From NCBI GenBank assembly GCA_035307785.1, contig DATGHS010000308.1, forward strand, positions 1 to 22,199: a stretch of DNA of 22,199 bases, read 5' to 3'. The DNA is from DATGHS01 sp035307785. GTDB taxonomy: Bacteria > Planctomycetota > Planctomycetia > Gemmatales > Gemmataceae. Position 1 is the first letter of the stretch, and every line of letters starts with the position of its first letter. Below are positions 1 through 8,357 of this stretch, piece by piece. The notes under the pieces are model-generated. The model saw only the letters and a list, made by a program, of their open reading frames with translations, was not told the DNA's origin and did no database searches. The position numbers and the translations under genes are program-made.

Positions 1-102
1 GCTGCGCTGAGTGTCGATCCCGATCTGTCGCCGCCCTTTATTCTGGTGGCCAAGAGAAAAGGCAGTCGGGTTACTATTCGCGTGCGGATGCTTGGTCCTT
101 AA
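1..102 (+). CDS. C-terminal fragment of an unidentified protein
   Basis: An open frame enters from the left edge in frame 1 and ends at a TAA at 100-102, giving 33 residues that finish in VRMLGP. The tail is basic (KRKGSR) with alternating hydrophobic residues, as in a terminal beta strand. It is followed by 86 nt and then the convergent end of the MFS gene. The fragment is too short to assign a family. It is called coding because the frame is open to the edge and the convergent layout leaves room for it, but a chance open frame of this length is possible. Confidence 0.4.
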   Translation, partial: AALSVDPDLSPPFILVAKRKGSRVTIRVRMLGP

Positions 103-188
103 CCATTATGCAGCGTGAACTCCAGTTTTTGCGTAATGGAAGCTATAAAACCTCGCGGCCCACAGGCCAATTTTTCCCTCTGTCATCA

Positions 189-1703
189 TCACTCCGCCAT
201 CATGTCCGCCTTTGGCTCCGTCAAGAAGAAGCAGAGGATCGAGCCGCTCAGGTACACGAAGAGGGCCACGGCGGCGGCGGAGATGGCGTAGTTCATGGGC
301 GGGTAGCCATCGAACATTTTCCGCCGGATCATCACGTCGGCGATCGTGGTTGCTACGAACGCAAAAGAGGTGCCGATCATTCGGCCGCCAATGTTCATGG
401 CGAAGCTTTCGCCGGTGCCGCGCAGGTGCAACGGGTAGACGCGCGGCAGGTAGTTGCCCCAAAAGCTGAATTGCGCGACCGTGAAGAAGCCGGCGAGCAT
501 CACGCCCAGCGACATGGTGGAAATCGGCAGCCGGCCCAGGTAGATCGCTTCCAGGGGGATGTAGAAGAAAGTGCGGTTTTCGACGGACAGGAAATAATAG
601 AAGAGCAGCGGGGTGAAAATCAGGCCCGGTAGCTGGAAGCAACGCAGCAAGCGCCGCTGGCTGATGAGGATGGTGGCCAGGATGGCGAAGACAAAGCGCC
701 CGGCCAGCCCGCCGACTTCCTGGAGCTTGTTGAACTCGTTGTACAGCGTGCGCCCTGCTTGGGGCACCGGGACGGTTCGCGGCTTCTTTCCAGCCTCCGA
801 GGCCTTTTTGTTTTCGATTTCCTGCATGTGTTCGCGCGTGGCATTCACGTCGTTCTTCAGCCCCGGAACAATGTCTTGCAATTGTTGAATGGCTCCGAAA
901 GCGGCGCCAAAGCTGCACGCGGCCATCAGGCAAGTGACGATCGTGGTCTTGCGCAATTCGGGCGCGAAAATGGCGGCGATGCTGGGGCGCTTGAGGGTGC
1001 CGGCGTCTTTCTTTTGCTTCCAGGCCGGCGACTCTGGCAGAAATGGCCGGATCACAATGAGCGGAATCGCGGGCAACAGGCCGGAGATGAGCGTATAGCG
1101 CCAGTCGGCATGCGCCTCACCAATGTGACCCAAAATGCCGCCCAGGAACGTGGGCATGGTGATGGCCGGCAAGCTCACCGCGTGCTCGATCAGCCAGCCG
1201 TTCACAATGGCAATCATTATGCCGCCGAAGGAGCTAAACGCTTGCGAGTAGCCGAGCACTTTTTCCCGTTGTTTATGATCGGGGAATAGTTCAGCGAGCC
1301 AAGCCACGGCGGCCACGAATTCCACGCACACGCCGATGAACGTGAGGATGCGCAGGACCAGCAGCATTTCCATCGAGGTGCTGAAGGCGGAGGCGTAGGC
1401 CGAAACGGCATAAAGGAGAATGCTGCCCACGAGCACGCGCCGGCGGCCGAACAGGTCGGTCAGGTAGCCGCCTAGCAGGCCGAATAGCCCGCCGAAAAGG
1501 GCCGGCACGAAGAACAACAACCCCTTCCAGTGGTTGAATTCGGGGGAACCGGCGTCGGCATGCAGCAGTTCTTGCAGCGCCGGCCGCAGAATCAGCGGCA
1601 GCATGAGCAACTGGTAGGTATCGAATAAGAAGCCAATCGAGGCGATGATAACGATCAACCAACGTTGCAACGGGCTGAGGGACGGGGCAACAGGTGACGA
1701 CAT
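189..1703 (-). CDS. MFS transporter with a long central cytoplasmic loop
   Basis: 504 residues of a polytopic inner-membrane protein of the major facilitator superfamily, in the sugar/organic-acid porter style. Motif A is clear after TM2 (GGYLTDLFGRRRVL, residues 78-91). A PESPAW motif ending the first half is at 223-228, and a second-half signature (YLPRVYPLHLRGTGESFAMN) at 418-437. The ATG is supported by a GGAG on the minus strand at 1709-1712, 5 nt upstream. Residues about 272-330 form a charged, mostly helical loop interrupting the TM7-TM8 region, longer than in typical MFS proteins. Substrate cannot be read from the sequence. It is last in a run of minus-strand genes but is separated from the TPR gene by 163 nt containing a large palindrome, so it may have its own promoter. 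Confidence 0.9.
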   Translation of the reverse strand: MSSPVAPSLSPLQRWLIVIIASIGFLFDTYQLLMLPLILRPALQELLHADAGSPEFNHWKGLLFFVPALFGGLFGLLGGYLTDLFGRRRVLVGSILLYAVSAYASAFSTSMEMLLVLRILTFIGVCVEFVAAVAWLAELFPDHKQREKVLGYSQAFSSFGGIMIAIVNGWLIEHAVSLPAITMPTFLGGILGHIGEAHADWRYTLISGLLPAIPLIVIRPFLPESPAWKQKKDAGTLKRPSIAAIFAPELRKTTIVTCLMAACSFGAAFGAIQQLQDIVPGLKNDVNATREHMQEIENKKASEAGKKPRTVPVPQAGRTLYNEFNKLQEVGGLAGRFVFAILATILISQRRLLRCFQLPGLIFTPLLFYYFLSVENRTFFYIPLEAIYLGRLPISTMSLGVMLAGFFTVAQFSFWGNYLPRVYPLHLRGTGESFAMNIGGRMIGTSFAFVATTIADVMIRRKMFDGYPPMNYAISAAAVALFVYLSGSILCFFLTEPKADMMAE

Positions 1704-1812
1704 GAATGCTCCACAAAACGAAGAGAAACTGTCGGCGGGAGAGTCAATGAAGAGAATTTAGGGAATCAGCGTGTGGCATGGTAGTAGAGCGTGGATCCTC
1801 ATTCGGTGGACT

Positions 1813-1872
1813 CGTTAGCCCGAAGCGCCAGCGAGAAATGTCGGTCGCCCTCGCTGGCGCTTCGGGCTAACG
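1813..1872. repeat. 23-bp-arm perfect palindrome (planctomycete REP-like element)
   Basis: Left arm 1813-1835 and right arm 1850-1872 are perfect reverse complements (23 bp) around a 14-nt loop. The arm begins CGTTAGCCCGAAGCGCC. The outer end of the right arm contains the TAG stop codon (1867-1869, minus strand) of the TPR gene, so the element starts at the last sense codon of that gene. As RNA it would form a very stable hairpin at the 3' end of the TPR mRNA and could protect it or attenuate read-through into the MFS gene. A 19-nt core (1817-1835) matches 16 of 19 positions of a sequence inside leuS (19226-19244), so this is a dispersed family. Elements like this are, from memory, frequent in Pirellulales genomes. 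Confidence 0.85.
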
Positions 1873-3216
1873 GATCGGCCGCCGTTTTCGGGCTTCGTCG
1901 AGTTTCTTTTGGTATGCCGTGTTTTCCGGACCCAAATCCGCGGCTTGTTGCAAGTGATCGATCGCTTCCGGATAGCGCTTTTCCTCCAACAGCAGTTCGC
2001 CGAGTTTGGCGTGGGCGGGCGCGCTGAGCGGCTGGCAACGAAGCGCATCACGAAGCGAAGCGATGGCGGCATTGCGATTGCCCTGCTCCGCCTGACACAA
2101 TGCCAGATTGAAATGCGCCTGCAACGAATCGGGCTTGCGCTCAATCGCGTTGCTAAAGCACGTTGCCGCATCGGCGACGTCGTGTTGCTGATAGCGGCAT
2201 AGGCCCAGGTTAATCCAGGCTTGCGGCGACTGATCTTCGAGCGACACCGATTTCCGCAAGGCTTGCTCGGCCGCCGAGAAGTTGCGTTGGCCAAGGTACA
2301 CACTTCCGAGCGCGGCCCAGGCGCGTGCCGACTGCGGATAGTCACGCACCAGTTCCTGGGCTGCCTGCAAAGCTTCCCGGTATCTCCGGCCATCTTGCAA
2401 TTGATAAACGCTTTGCAGGCGGATCGATTCGCCGGCCTTGTACTTGCGGATCTCCGCGAAATAGGCGTCGGGCCATTCCGGAGGATCTGGCAGCTCGATC
2501 ATTTGCGCCAAGGCGCGGTTCGCTGCCGGTGTGTTGTGTTGACGCTCGTAGATCTCGGCCGAAAGCGCCAGGGCCGGTTTTCTGGTGCGCGGATCGGCAA
2601 GAGCAACTTCTAACCGCCGACGGCTGGAGTCGAGGGCGCCGGTTTGAAAGTCGATGCGGGCCAGTCCGAGCAGCGCCCGCGGATGCTGCGGCGAGCGCGC
2701 CAGGAGCTTTTCGAATTGTTGGCGAGCTTTTTCCGGTTGGCCTTGTGCGAGGTATTCGTCGGCCAAGCGCAGCCGGGGCCCTTCGACCTGATCTCCGGCA
2801 AGTTCCACGGCCTGCTCCAATTTCGGCAGCCCCACGACCGGGTCACGCGAAAGCGCGATCAGAGCCTGGCAATAAATCCACAGCGCATTTTTGGGATCCA
2901 GTGCCGAGGCTTGCGCGAAACAAGAATCGGCTTCATCCTCGAACAAGTTCGCCAGCAGCGCGCAACCAAGCCGGCCCCAGGCGTCGGCGGAACGCGGGTG
3001 ACCGCGGACATTGGCCATCTCTGTTTCAAGAACCTGCCGAATGGCGGGGTCCACGCCGGCCCAATTGAGTTGCGGAGGGTTCAGGGGCTTGGCTGCAAAG
3101 AAGCCACGGTAAATCAGCGGCAGGGCAAGTAAAACGCCGACCAGCGCCACGGCGGCCAAAAGCCACCGGCGTTTCGCAAATCGGGCAGACGCGTTGGGAA
3201 ACAAAACATCGCTCAT
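1867..3216 (-). CDS. membrane-anchored TPR repeat protein
   Basis: 449 residues from the ATG at 3216. A GTG at 3228, only 4 nt after the preceding stop codon, is an alternative start adding four residues. An N-terminal membrane segment (about residues 18-37, LLAAVALVGVLLALPLIY) follows a basic stretch, predicting an N-in anchor with the remainder periplasmic or paryphoplasmic. Tetratricopeptide repeats cover about 77-206 and 297-432. The clearest units are near 147-179, 297-331, 332-365, 366-398 and 399-432, each with the W/L-G-Y-A-P pattern. It sits directly downstream of the CRTAC1 lipoprotein gene and is almost certainly co-transcribed with it. TPRs are scaffolds, so it probably binds a partner, perhaps the adjacent lipoprotein (inference). 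The stop codon lies inside a palindromic repeat. Confidence 0.88.
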   Translation of the reverse strand: MSDVLFPNASARFAKRRWLLAAVALVGVLLALPLIYRGFFAAKPLNPPQLNWAGVDPAIRQVLETEMANVRGHPRSADAWGRLGCALLANLFEDEADSCFAQASALDPKNALWIYCQALIALSRDPVVGLPKLEQAVELAGDQVEGPRLRLADEYLAQGQPEKARQQFEKLLARSPQHPRALLGLARIDFQTGALDSSRRRLEVALADPRTRKPALALSAEIYERQHNTPAANRALAQMIELPDPPEWPDAYFAEIRKYKAGESIRLQSVYQLQDGRRYREALQAAQELVRDYPQSARAWAALGSVYLGQRNFSAAEQALRKSVSLEDQSPQAWINLGLCRYQQHDVADAATCFSNAIERKPDSLQAHFNLALCQAEQGNRNAAIASLRDALRCQPLSAPAHAKLGELLLEEKRYPEAIDHLQQAADLGPENTAYQKKLDEARKRRPIR

Positions 3217-3232
3217 ATCAAAAACCACGGCG

Positions 3233-4966
3233 TTATCGCGCTACCGCCGTTCCTTCGCCTTTGCGCAGAGTAAGACGCTGATCGGCAGCACATCCAGGGA
3301 ATTCCTCGACGGCGCCATCGGGCCAGGCTATCCGAATAGTGTCCACTTTCTCGGCGCTGCCGAGCCCGAAATGCGCCCGTGGATCGTTGCTGCACAAATA
3401 ACTCGAAGCGGGCTGGATTAGCCGGGTGAACTGTTTGCCGCCGGCCCGAACCGTAATGGTGGCGCCATAAGCATCGCGCTTCCATTCCGGCAGCATGGCG
3501 CGCACGATGAGCCAGTGCCCGACATTTGGCGCCACATTGCGGTACAACCGGGCCGGGCCGTGAAGGGACGTCGCCAGCAGGTCGACGCGGCCAGTGCCGA
3601 AGATATCGCCGGCGCAAAGTCCGCGGCCGATGGCCGGTGTGCCGCAGAATGCCGGATTGCCAGGCGAGACATCGCGAAAATGACCCTGCCCATCGTTCAC
3701 GAGTATCTGATTGCGCTCCTGATAATCCGGCCAGTCAAAGCCTTCGGATTTCCCGCCGGATTGCCGGGAGACGCGGCCGTTTACGATCGCCAGGTCCAGG
3801 CAGCCGCGCTGCGCGAAATCGGCCAGGACGACGCCGAATCCGGTCCCGCGCCAGCGCGGCGAGGCCAGACCCGACGACAGCGTGCGATCCGTGAATATGC
3901 CGATGGGACCTTGTTGCCACAGCGTGCTGGTTTCGCTGGTGAGATGCGTCACGAAGAGGTCGGGCATGCCATCGCCGTCCACGTCGCCGTAGACGATCCC
4001 CATGTTGCCTTCCGCCTTGCCGATGGCGTTGTAGGCACAGCCGCGCGCCACCGCCTCTTCGCGGAATGTGCCGTCCTTTTGGTTGATCCACAAGTGATTC
4101 GGCTTCGCATCGTTGGCAACGAAGATATCGGGCCAACCGTCGCCATTGAAGTCGGCACACAAGACGCCGAGCCCGGGCGCAGGCCGCTTGGCCAGGCCGG
4201 CTTTCACGGTCACATCCTCGAAAGCAATTTTTCCGTCGGCCGACCGGCCGAGATTGTGGAAGAGACTGGTCGCGGTGCCCTGGAACATCGACGGATGGCA
4301 ATAGTCCTGCCGCGCGTTCGTTCCCGTGCAATGAACGGCCGGCTGGTAATCGACATAATGCACGACCACAAGATCGAGCCAGCCGTCGCGATCATAATCG
4401 ACAAAGCTGGCCGACATCGCCCAATGAACGCTGTCGAGGCCAGCTTCCTTCGTCACTTCCGTGAAGGTACGGTTGCCGTTATTCAGAAAGAGCCGAATGC
4501 CGCCGTATTGTGTCAGCAGCACATCGGGGAAGCCGTCGTTGTTGACATCGGCGATGGCCACGCCCATCCCATAGCCGCTAACATCGAGACCGGAACCCGC
4601 ACTGATATCCTCAAACGTGCCGTCTTCTTTCTGGTGAAATAGCCGGTTCTTCGAGGCCGACTTGGGGCCGCCGTTTTGCACCAGGTAAATGTCGAGCCGG
4701 CCATCGTTGTCGCAATCGAAGAGCGCCGCGCCGGAGCCCATGATTTCCGGGAGAAAATACGATCCGCCCGGCCCGGCATCGTGAACGAAATTCAAACCCG
4801 ACTTGCCGGACACATCTTCGAACCAGGGCGGGCCGAAATCTTCAGTCGGCGACGTGGTTGGACTGTTGGGCTGGCAGCCAAGAAACGCTACGACCAGCAA
4901 GTGAAACGCCGCCAGCGAAACAATGCACAGCGCTCGCTTGCCGAGATTCACGATCAGGCTCCGCAT
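3233..4966 (-). CDS. CRTAC1-family lipoprotein: FG-GAP beta-propeller plus ASPIC/UnbV domain
   Basis: 577 residues. An N-terminal signal with a lipobox-like ending (FLG-C, Cys31) predicts an exported lipoprotein. Seven FG-GAP-type blades can be traced. Five have the calcium-loop pattern DxxxDGxxD (residues 84-92, 140-148, 190-198, 272-280, 328-336). Two later ones are degenerate (about 383-391 and 454-462), keeping the first and last Asp but losing the central DG. This fits a seven-bladed propeller. The C-terminal ASPIC/UnbV domain spans about 497-565 (HFGLGS at 532-537, IAWPDGAVEEFPG at 546-558). The family is greatly expanded in planctomycetes, and its function is mostly unknown; binding of surface polymers or proteins is plausible. 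No good Shine-Dalgarno is visible. The gene starts 27 nt after the FAD dehydrogenase and is followed at once by the TPR gene, a pairing often seen in this phylum. Confidence 0.92.
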   Translation of the reverse strand: MRSLIVNLGKRALCIVSLAAFHLLVVAFLGCQPNSPTTSPTEDFGPPWFEDVSGKSGLNFVHDAGPGGSYFLPEIMGSGAALFDCDNDGRLDIYLVQNGGPKSASKNRLFHQKEDGTFEDISAGSGLDVSGYGMGVAIADVNNDGFPDVLLTQYGGIRLFLNNGNRTFTEVTKEAGLDSVHWAMSASFVDYDRDGWLDLVVVHYVDYQPAVHCTGTNARQDYCHPSMFQGTATSLFHNLGRSADGKIAFEDVTVKAGLAKRPAPGLGVLCADFNGDGWPDIFVANDAKPNHLWINQKDGTFREEAVARGCAYNAIGKAEGNMGIVYGDVDGDGMPDLFVTHLTSETSTLWQQGPIGIFTDRTLSSGLASPRWRGTGFGVVLADFAQRGCLDLAIVNGRVSRQSGGKSEGFDWPDYQERNQILVNDGQGHFRDVSPGNPAFCGTPAIGRGLCAGDIFGTGRVDLLATSLHGPARLYRNVAPNVGHWLIVRAMLPEWKRDAYGATITVRAGGKQFTRLIQPASSYLCSNDPRAHFGLGSAEKVDTIRIAWPDGAVEEFPGCAADQRLTLRKGEGTAVAR

Positions 4967-4993
4967 TCTGTTGGCGACTGAACCACAACCAAA

Positions 4994-6592
4994 TCAACGC
5001 TTTCCAAGCGGCGCATATTTCGCAATAATCGCCTTCGCCGAGCGCAAGCCATCGACGGCAGCGCTCACGATGCCGCCGGCATAGCCGGCACCTTCACCGA
5101 CCGAGTAAAGCCCCGCTAATCCTGGCGAAGAGCGCGACGCGTCTTCCCGTAACAGGCGCACCGGCGAGCTGCCGCGCGCTTCAGGAGCAGCGAGTACGGC
5201 TTCCGGCAAAAAGCGGCCCTGCCAACGCTTGTCCAGAAGCGGCAACCCGTGCTGGACGGCTTCGCGAACCAACTCCGGCAGCAGTTCGGCCAGGTTTGCT
5301 GACACGCCGCCCCGCGGATAGCTTGTCGCCGGCGTGGCCGGACTGAGTCGATTCGCGAGGAAATCCGTCGCGCGCTGTACCGGGCAACGGTATTCACCTC
5401 GGCCCACTACATACGCCTTCGCCTCGTACTGTTCCTGCAAGCGCACTCCGGCCAGAATGTCGGCGCTGCCGAACGATTCCGTCGGGACCGTCACCACCAG
5501 GCCGCTATTGGCATAGAACGAATCGCGTTTCGACAGGCTCATGCCATTTGTGCAGAAATAACCCGCTTCCGACACACTGGGGATGATATAGCCGCCGGCG
5601 CACATGCAAAAGGTAAAGAGATCGTGCCGGCCATGAGCAACCAGTGAGTAGTCGGCAGCGCCAAGCTTTTCTTCCAGCCGAGGCGAGCCGTATTGCACAC
5701 GGTTCACCAGATCCTGCGGATGCTCGACGCGTACGCCGAATTGAAACGGCTTCTGCACCATCGGCACTCCACGCCGATAGAGCATGCGGTAGGTATCGCG
5801 AGCGCTGTGGCCAACCGCCAACACCACGACGCTCGCCGGAATAAAGCCCGAAGAAGTCGCCAGGCCGCGAATCGTGCCATCGGCAACATCGATATCCTCC
5901 ACGCGGCAATGAAACCGCACTTCGCCACCCAGGATTTCAATCCGTTGCCGCATCGCCTTGACCACGGCCGGCAAGCGGTTGCTGCCCAGGTGCGGCCGGT
6001 GCTCGTACAGGATGCTCGGCTTGCCCTTGCACTCGGCGAACAGTTCGAGGATGCGCTTCACGTCCGGCCCGGAGAGGCGGCAGGTCAGCTTCCCATCGCT
6101 GAAGGTGCCTGCCCCGCCTTCGCCGAAAAGGTAGTTGCTCTCCGGCTTGAATTCGCCACCCTCATCGAATGCCTTTACATCCCGGATGCGCTCGCTCACC
6201 GGCGGGCCGCGTTCGAGCAGCAGCGGTTGGTAGCCGCGCTCGGCCAGGAAATATGCGGCCGCCAGTCCGCCGGGTCCAGAGCCAACGACGACCGGCCGGT
6301 GTGGAAGCGGCGCCTCACCCGATTCTGGCATTTCAAACGGGGGCTCATCGAAGCGTTCGACGTGCACCGAACCATGTCGTCCCGACAGGAAGCGCTCTTC
6401 ATCGGGAACCTGAACTTCGGCTGCATAAACAAATTCGATCGCCTGCTTATCGCGCAGGTCCAGGCTCTTGCGCAAGATGCGCCACGAGGACACATCGCCG
6501 GGGCGAACGCCGAGCACCCGCGACAGACGTTCCAACAATGCGGCCTCCGGCGCGTTGATCGACAAGCGCAAATTGGAGACGCGCAGAGACAT
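4994..6592 (-). CDS. FAD-dependent dehydrogenase (COG2509-like)
   Basis: 532 residues from ATG 6592. The Rossmann FAD motif is VVVGSGPGGLAAAYFLAERG (101-120), ending in the ribose-binding acidic residue E127. A GEGGAGTFSDGKL motif (157-169) and a C-terminal FAD-binding segment (LYSVGEGAGYAGGIVSAAVD, 495-514) complete the fold. The first 90 residues form the extra N-terminal domain (MSLRVSNLRL...) typical of this large cytosolic family of uncharacterised oxidoreductases; length matches the family. An upstream in-frame start at 6679 would add 29 basic residues overlapping the preceding gene, and is rejected because the conserved family N-terminus begins at 6592. The substrate is unknown. It lies 37 nt after the zinc-ribbon gene and 27 nt before CRTAC1, so it is probably part of the same transcript. 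Confidence 0.92.
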   Translation of the reverse strand: MSLRVSNLRLSINAPEAALLERLSRVLGVRPGDVSSWRILRKSLDLRDKQAIEFVYAAEVQVPDEERFLSGRHGSVHVERFDEPPFEMPESGEAPLPHRPVVVGSGPGGLAAAYFLAERGYQPLLLERGPPVSERIRDVKAFDEGGEFKPESNYLFGEGGAGTFSDGKLTCRLSGPDVKRILELFAECKGKPSILYEHRPHLGSNRLPAVVKAMRQRIEILGGEVRFHCRVEDIDVADGTIRGLATSSGFIPASVVVLAVGHSARDTYRMLYRRGVPMVQKPFQFGVRVEHPQDLVNRVQYGSPRLEEKLGAADYSLVAHGRHDLFTFCMCAGGYIIPSVSEAGYFCTNGMSLSKRDSFYANSGLVVTVPTESFGSADILAGVRLQEQYEAKAYVVGRGEYRCPVQRATDFLANRLSPATPATSYPRGGVSANLAELLPELVREAVQHGLPLLDKRWQGRFLPEAVLAAPEARGSSPVRLLREDASRSSPGLAGLYSVGEGAGYAGGIVSAAVDGLRSAKAIIAKYAPLGKR

Positions 6593-6629
6593 GGTTGCTT
6601 TGGAAATGCCGCGCCGCAAACAGCTGCGC

Positions 6630-8174
6630 TTACTTACTGATGATATCCGATGCGTTGAATTCCACGCCGATGACGGCACATACCGAAAGATCTTTGCCCT
6701 TGTAATTGACCAACCCCCGGCGGAGCAGCACGCGCCAGGTCATGGGGCCCTTGTGATTCGTGGCCTCGCTGGCCACCCCATTCTTCGGATAGGCAGCGAA
6801 CACCAAGCGGCGCTCCTCACCGGGATTCAAAGGCTTGATGTCATTCTCCTGGCCGTCCATGTATTCCCGCTCGAGTCCGACCGGCAACGGATTGAACTTA
6901 TCGTGATCGACGGGGTGCAAAATGCAGCCGCCATAGTAGCGCTTGTTGCCTACGTCGATGAAATCATACGGGTGCTGTTCTTTGCTCGCGTCCTCCCGCT
7001 TGCCATTGACCGTAACGTAAAGGCGCGGGGTATTGTCGCGAATATTCTTGCGGTCCAATTCCCTCGGGTAATCCTTGCTATCAGACTTGAACATCCGATC
7101 AAAATAGCCGTCGGTCGGCCGAAACCAAACGTCGGTGGACGTGTTCTTCACGCGCATCGTCAGCACCAGGCAGCGGGGCGAGGCCTCGACCGTTGGCGCT
7201 TTGCCCGTGAGCTTCTGATAGGCGGCAATCTTGCGATATTCGATCCGCTCCGGCGTCACTTCCAGGTCACCAATCGCCAGCGTGTTGCCCATGTGGACCT
7301 TCAACTTGTCGGGTAGTTCCTGGTCAGGCGGCGGCATCTTAACGCTCTTCTTGTCGCTGCCGCGCGGGTACTCGGGAGTAACATCGGGAACGTATTCGAG
7401 CGGGTGGGTACTCTGGCCGCCGAAGTACTTGAAGGCGTAATAACCCGCAATGAGAGTCATGATGACCGCATACGGCAAGAGGATCATCAAAAACATCTTG
7501 TGGCTTTTTTGCGTTTCGAGCGTATCGTGGGGCTGCCGGACCGTTAGCTGTTGGCGCGGCAGTGAATCCTTTTGGGCCGGCTCCTCGGCGGCCCAATTTT
7601 CGGTGGCCGGCGGTGCCGGAGCGCTGCTCGTCTCCGCGCCGGCATCGCTAAAAAACGGATCGGCCGTAGCCTGCGACGGTGCGCTTGCGGCAGGGGCATC
7701 TTCGAATGGATTGCCGCCTCGAATGGTCGGCATCTCCGTGGTCTCGGCTATCGCCGCTGGTGGATTGTCGACCAGCGGATTTGCGAAACCAGTGTTCGCG
7801 TCCACTCCTGCCGGCGCGGCGGGCTGCGATGGCGGCGGATAGTCTGCAAACTGCGTGTGGCTGGAGCCATTGGCCGACGGCGTGGCTGTGGGCATGTCCG
7901 GCGGGATCTCAATCTTCGGCGGCGGCGTACCGAACAAGTCTTCATCGTGCGTTTCGCCGAAGATGCTTTCATGGGTTTCCTGCCGTGGCGATTCGATCGA
8001 GAGTTCCTCGAACGGTGGCACGACCGACGGCGTGGCCGCGATTGGGGCCGGCGCCACGGCCGGGGCCTGAACAATCTGATTGCACGTCGGGCAGCGAACG
8101 TGTTGACCCAAGAATTCCGTGCTAACAGCCATCAGATTGTTGCAGTGCAAGCAAGTGAACGTAACCGTTTGCAT
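6630..8174 (-). CDS. zinc-ribbon, disordered-linker, single-TM protein of unknown function
   Basis: 514 residues from ATG 8174; a GTG at 8186 would add four, and neither start has a clear Shine-Dalgarno. The N-terminus is a compact zinc ribbon with CxxC pairs at Cys8/11 and Cys28/31. Residues about 35-225 are a Pro/Ala/Glu/Ser-rich region predicted to be disordered, with recurring short motifs around phenylalanine (IFGE, LFGT, NPFED, DPFFS). One membrane helix follows at about 227-251 (MFLMILLPYAVIMTLIAGYY). The C-terminal 260 residues look like a folded beta-rich domain with DUF4352-like pattern (VLTMRVKNTSTDVWFRPTDG, 337-356). Topology puts the zinc ribbon in the cytoplasm and the beta domain outside. 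The architecture recurs in planctomycetes, but I know no function. It heads the minus-strand cluster. Confidence 0.85.
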   Translation of the reverse strand: MQTVTFTCLHCNNLMAVSTEFLGQHVRCPTCNQIVQAPAVAPAPIAATPSVVPPFEELSIESPRQETHESIFGETHDEDLFGTPPPKIEIPPDMPTATPSANGSSHTQFADYPPPSQPAAPAGVDANTGFANPLVDNPPAAIAETTEMPTIRGGNPFEDAPAASAPSQATADPFFSDAGAETSSAPAPPATENWAAEEPAQKDSLPRQQLTVRQPHDTLETQKSHKMFLMILLPYAVIMTLIAGYYAFKYFGGQSTHPLEYVPDVTPEYPRGSDKKSVKMPPPDQELPDKLKVHMGNTLAIGDLEVTPERIEYRKIAAYQKLTGKAPTVEASPRCLVLTMRVKNTSTDVWFRPTDGYFDRMFKSDSKDYPRELDRKNIRDNTPRLYVTVNGKREDASKEQHPYDFIDVGNKRYYGGCILHPVDHDKFNPLPVGLEREYMDGQENDIKPLNPGEERRLVFAAYPKNGVASEATNHKGPMTWRVLLRRGLVNYKGKDLSVCAVIGVEFNASDIISK

Positions 8175-8345
8175 AGCGAGCGACACAAATCGTAGGAATA
8201 ATGGCGAGCAGCAATGGATACATTGTAAGGGTTTTTGCTGAACGCACCAGCAAGGATCATTAAGATTTCATAATGCGGCGGCAGGCATGGACTTGCCGTC
8301 TTCCCCCCGAATACCGAAGAGTAAATGAGCGTAACCCGGATCCTT

Positions 8346-8350
8346 AGGAG
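8346..8350 (+). promoter_or_regulatory. Shine-Dalgarno that fixes the sixA start
   Basis: AGGAG lies 7 nt upstream of GTG 8358 but only 1 nt upstream of ATG 8352 and downstream of ATG 8325. The spacing therefore selects the GTG, which gives the canonical SixA N-terminus MELYLIRHAEA. Confidence 0.7.
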
Positions 8351-8357
8351 AATGCTC

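Noticed and set aside
157..175. GGCC-CACA-GGCC followed by five T as a terminator for the left-edge gene
   Set aside because: The stem is only 4 bp; too weak to call.
3515..4642. 375-codon plus-strand open frame opposite the CRTAC1 gene
   Set aside because: Shadow of a GC-rich gene on the other strand; no domain, and the minus-strand protein is unmistakable.
5693..6640. 315-codon plus-strand open frame opposite the FAD dehydrogenase
   Set aside because: Antisense shadow with unnatural composition (rich in Arg, Ala, His, Gln).
6593..6679. 29-residue N-terminal extension of the FAD dehydrogenase
   Set aside because: Overlaps the 3' end of the preceding gene, and the conserved family N-terminus begins at 6592.
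8325..8357. Longer SixA starting at ATG 8325 or ATG 8352
   Set aside because: The AGGAG at 8346-8350 is inside or too close for these starts, and the GTG at 8358 gives the canonical SixA N-terminus.
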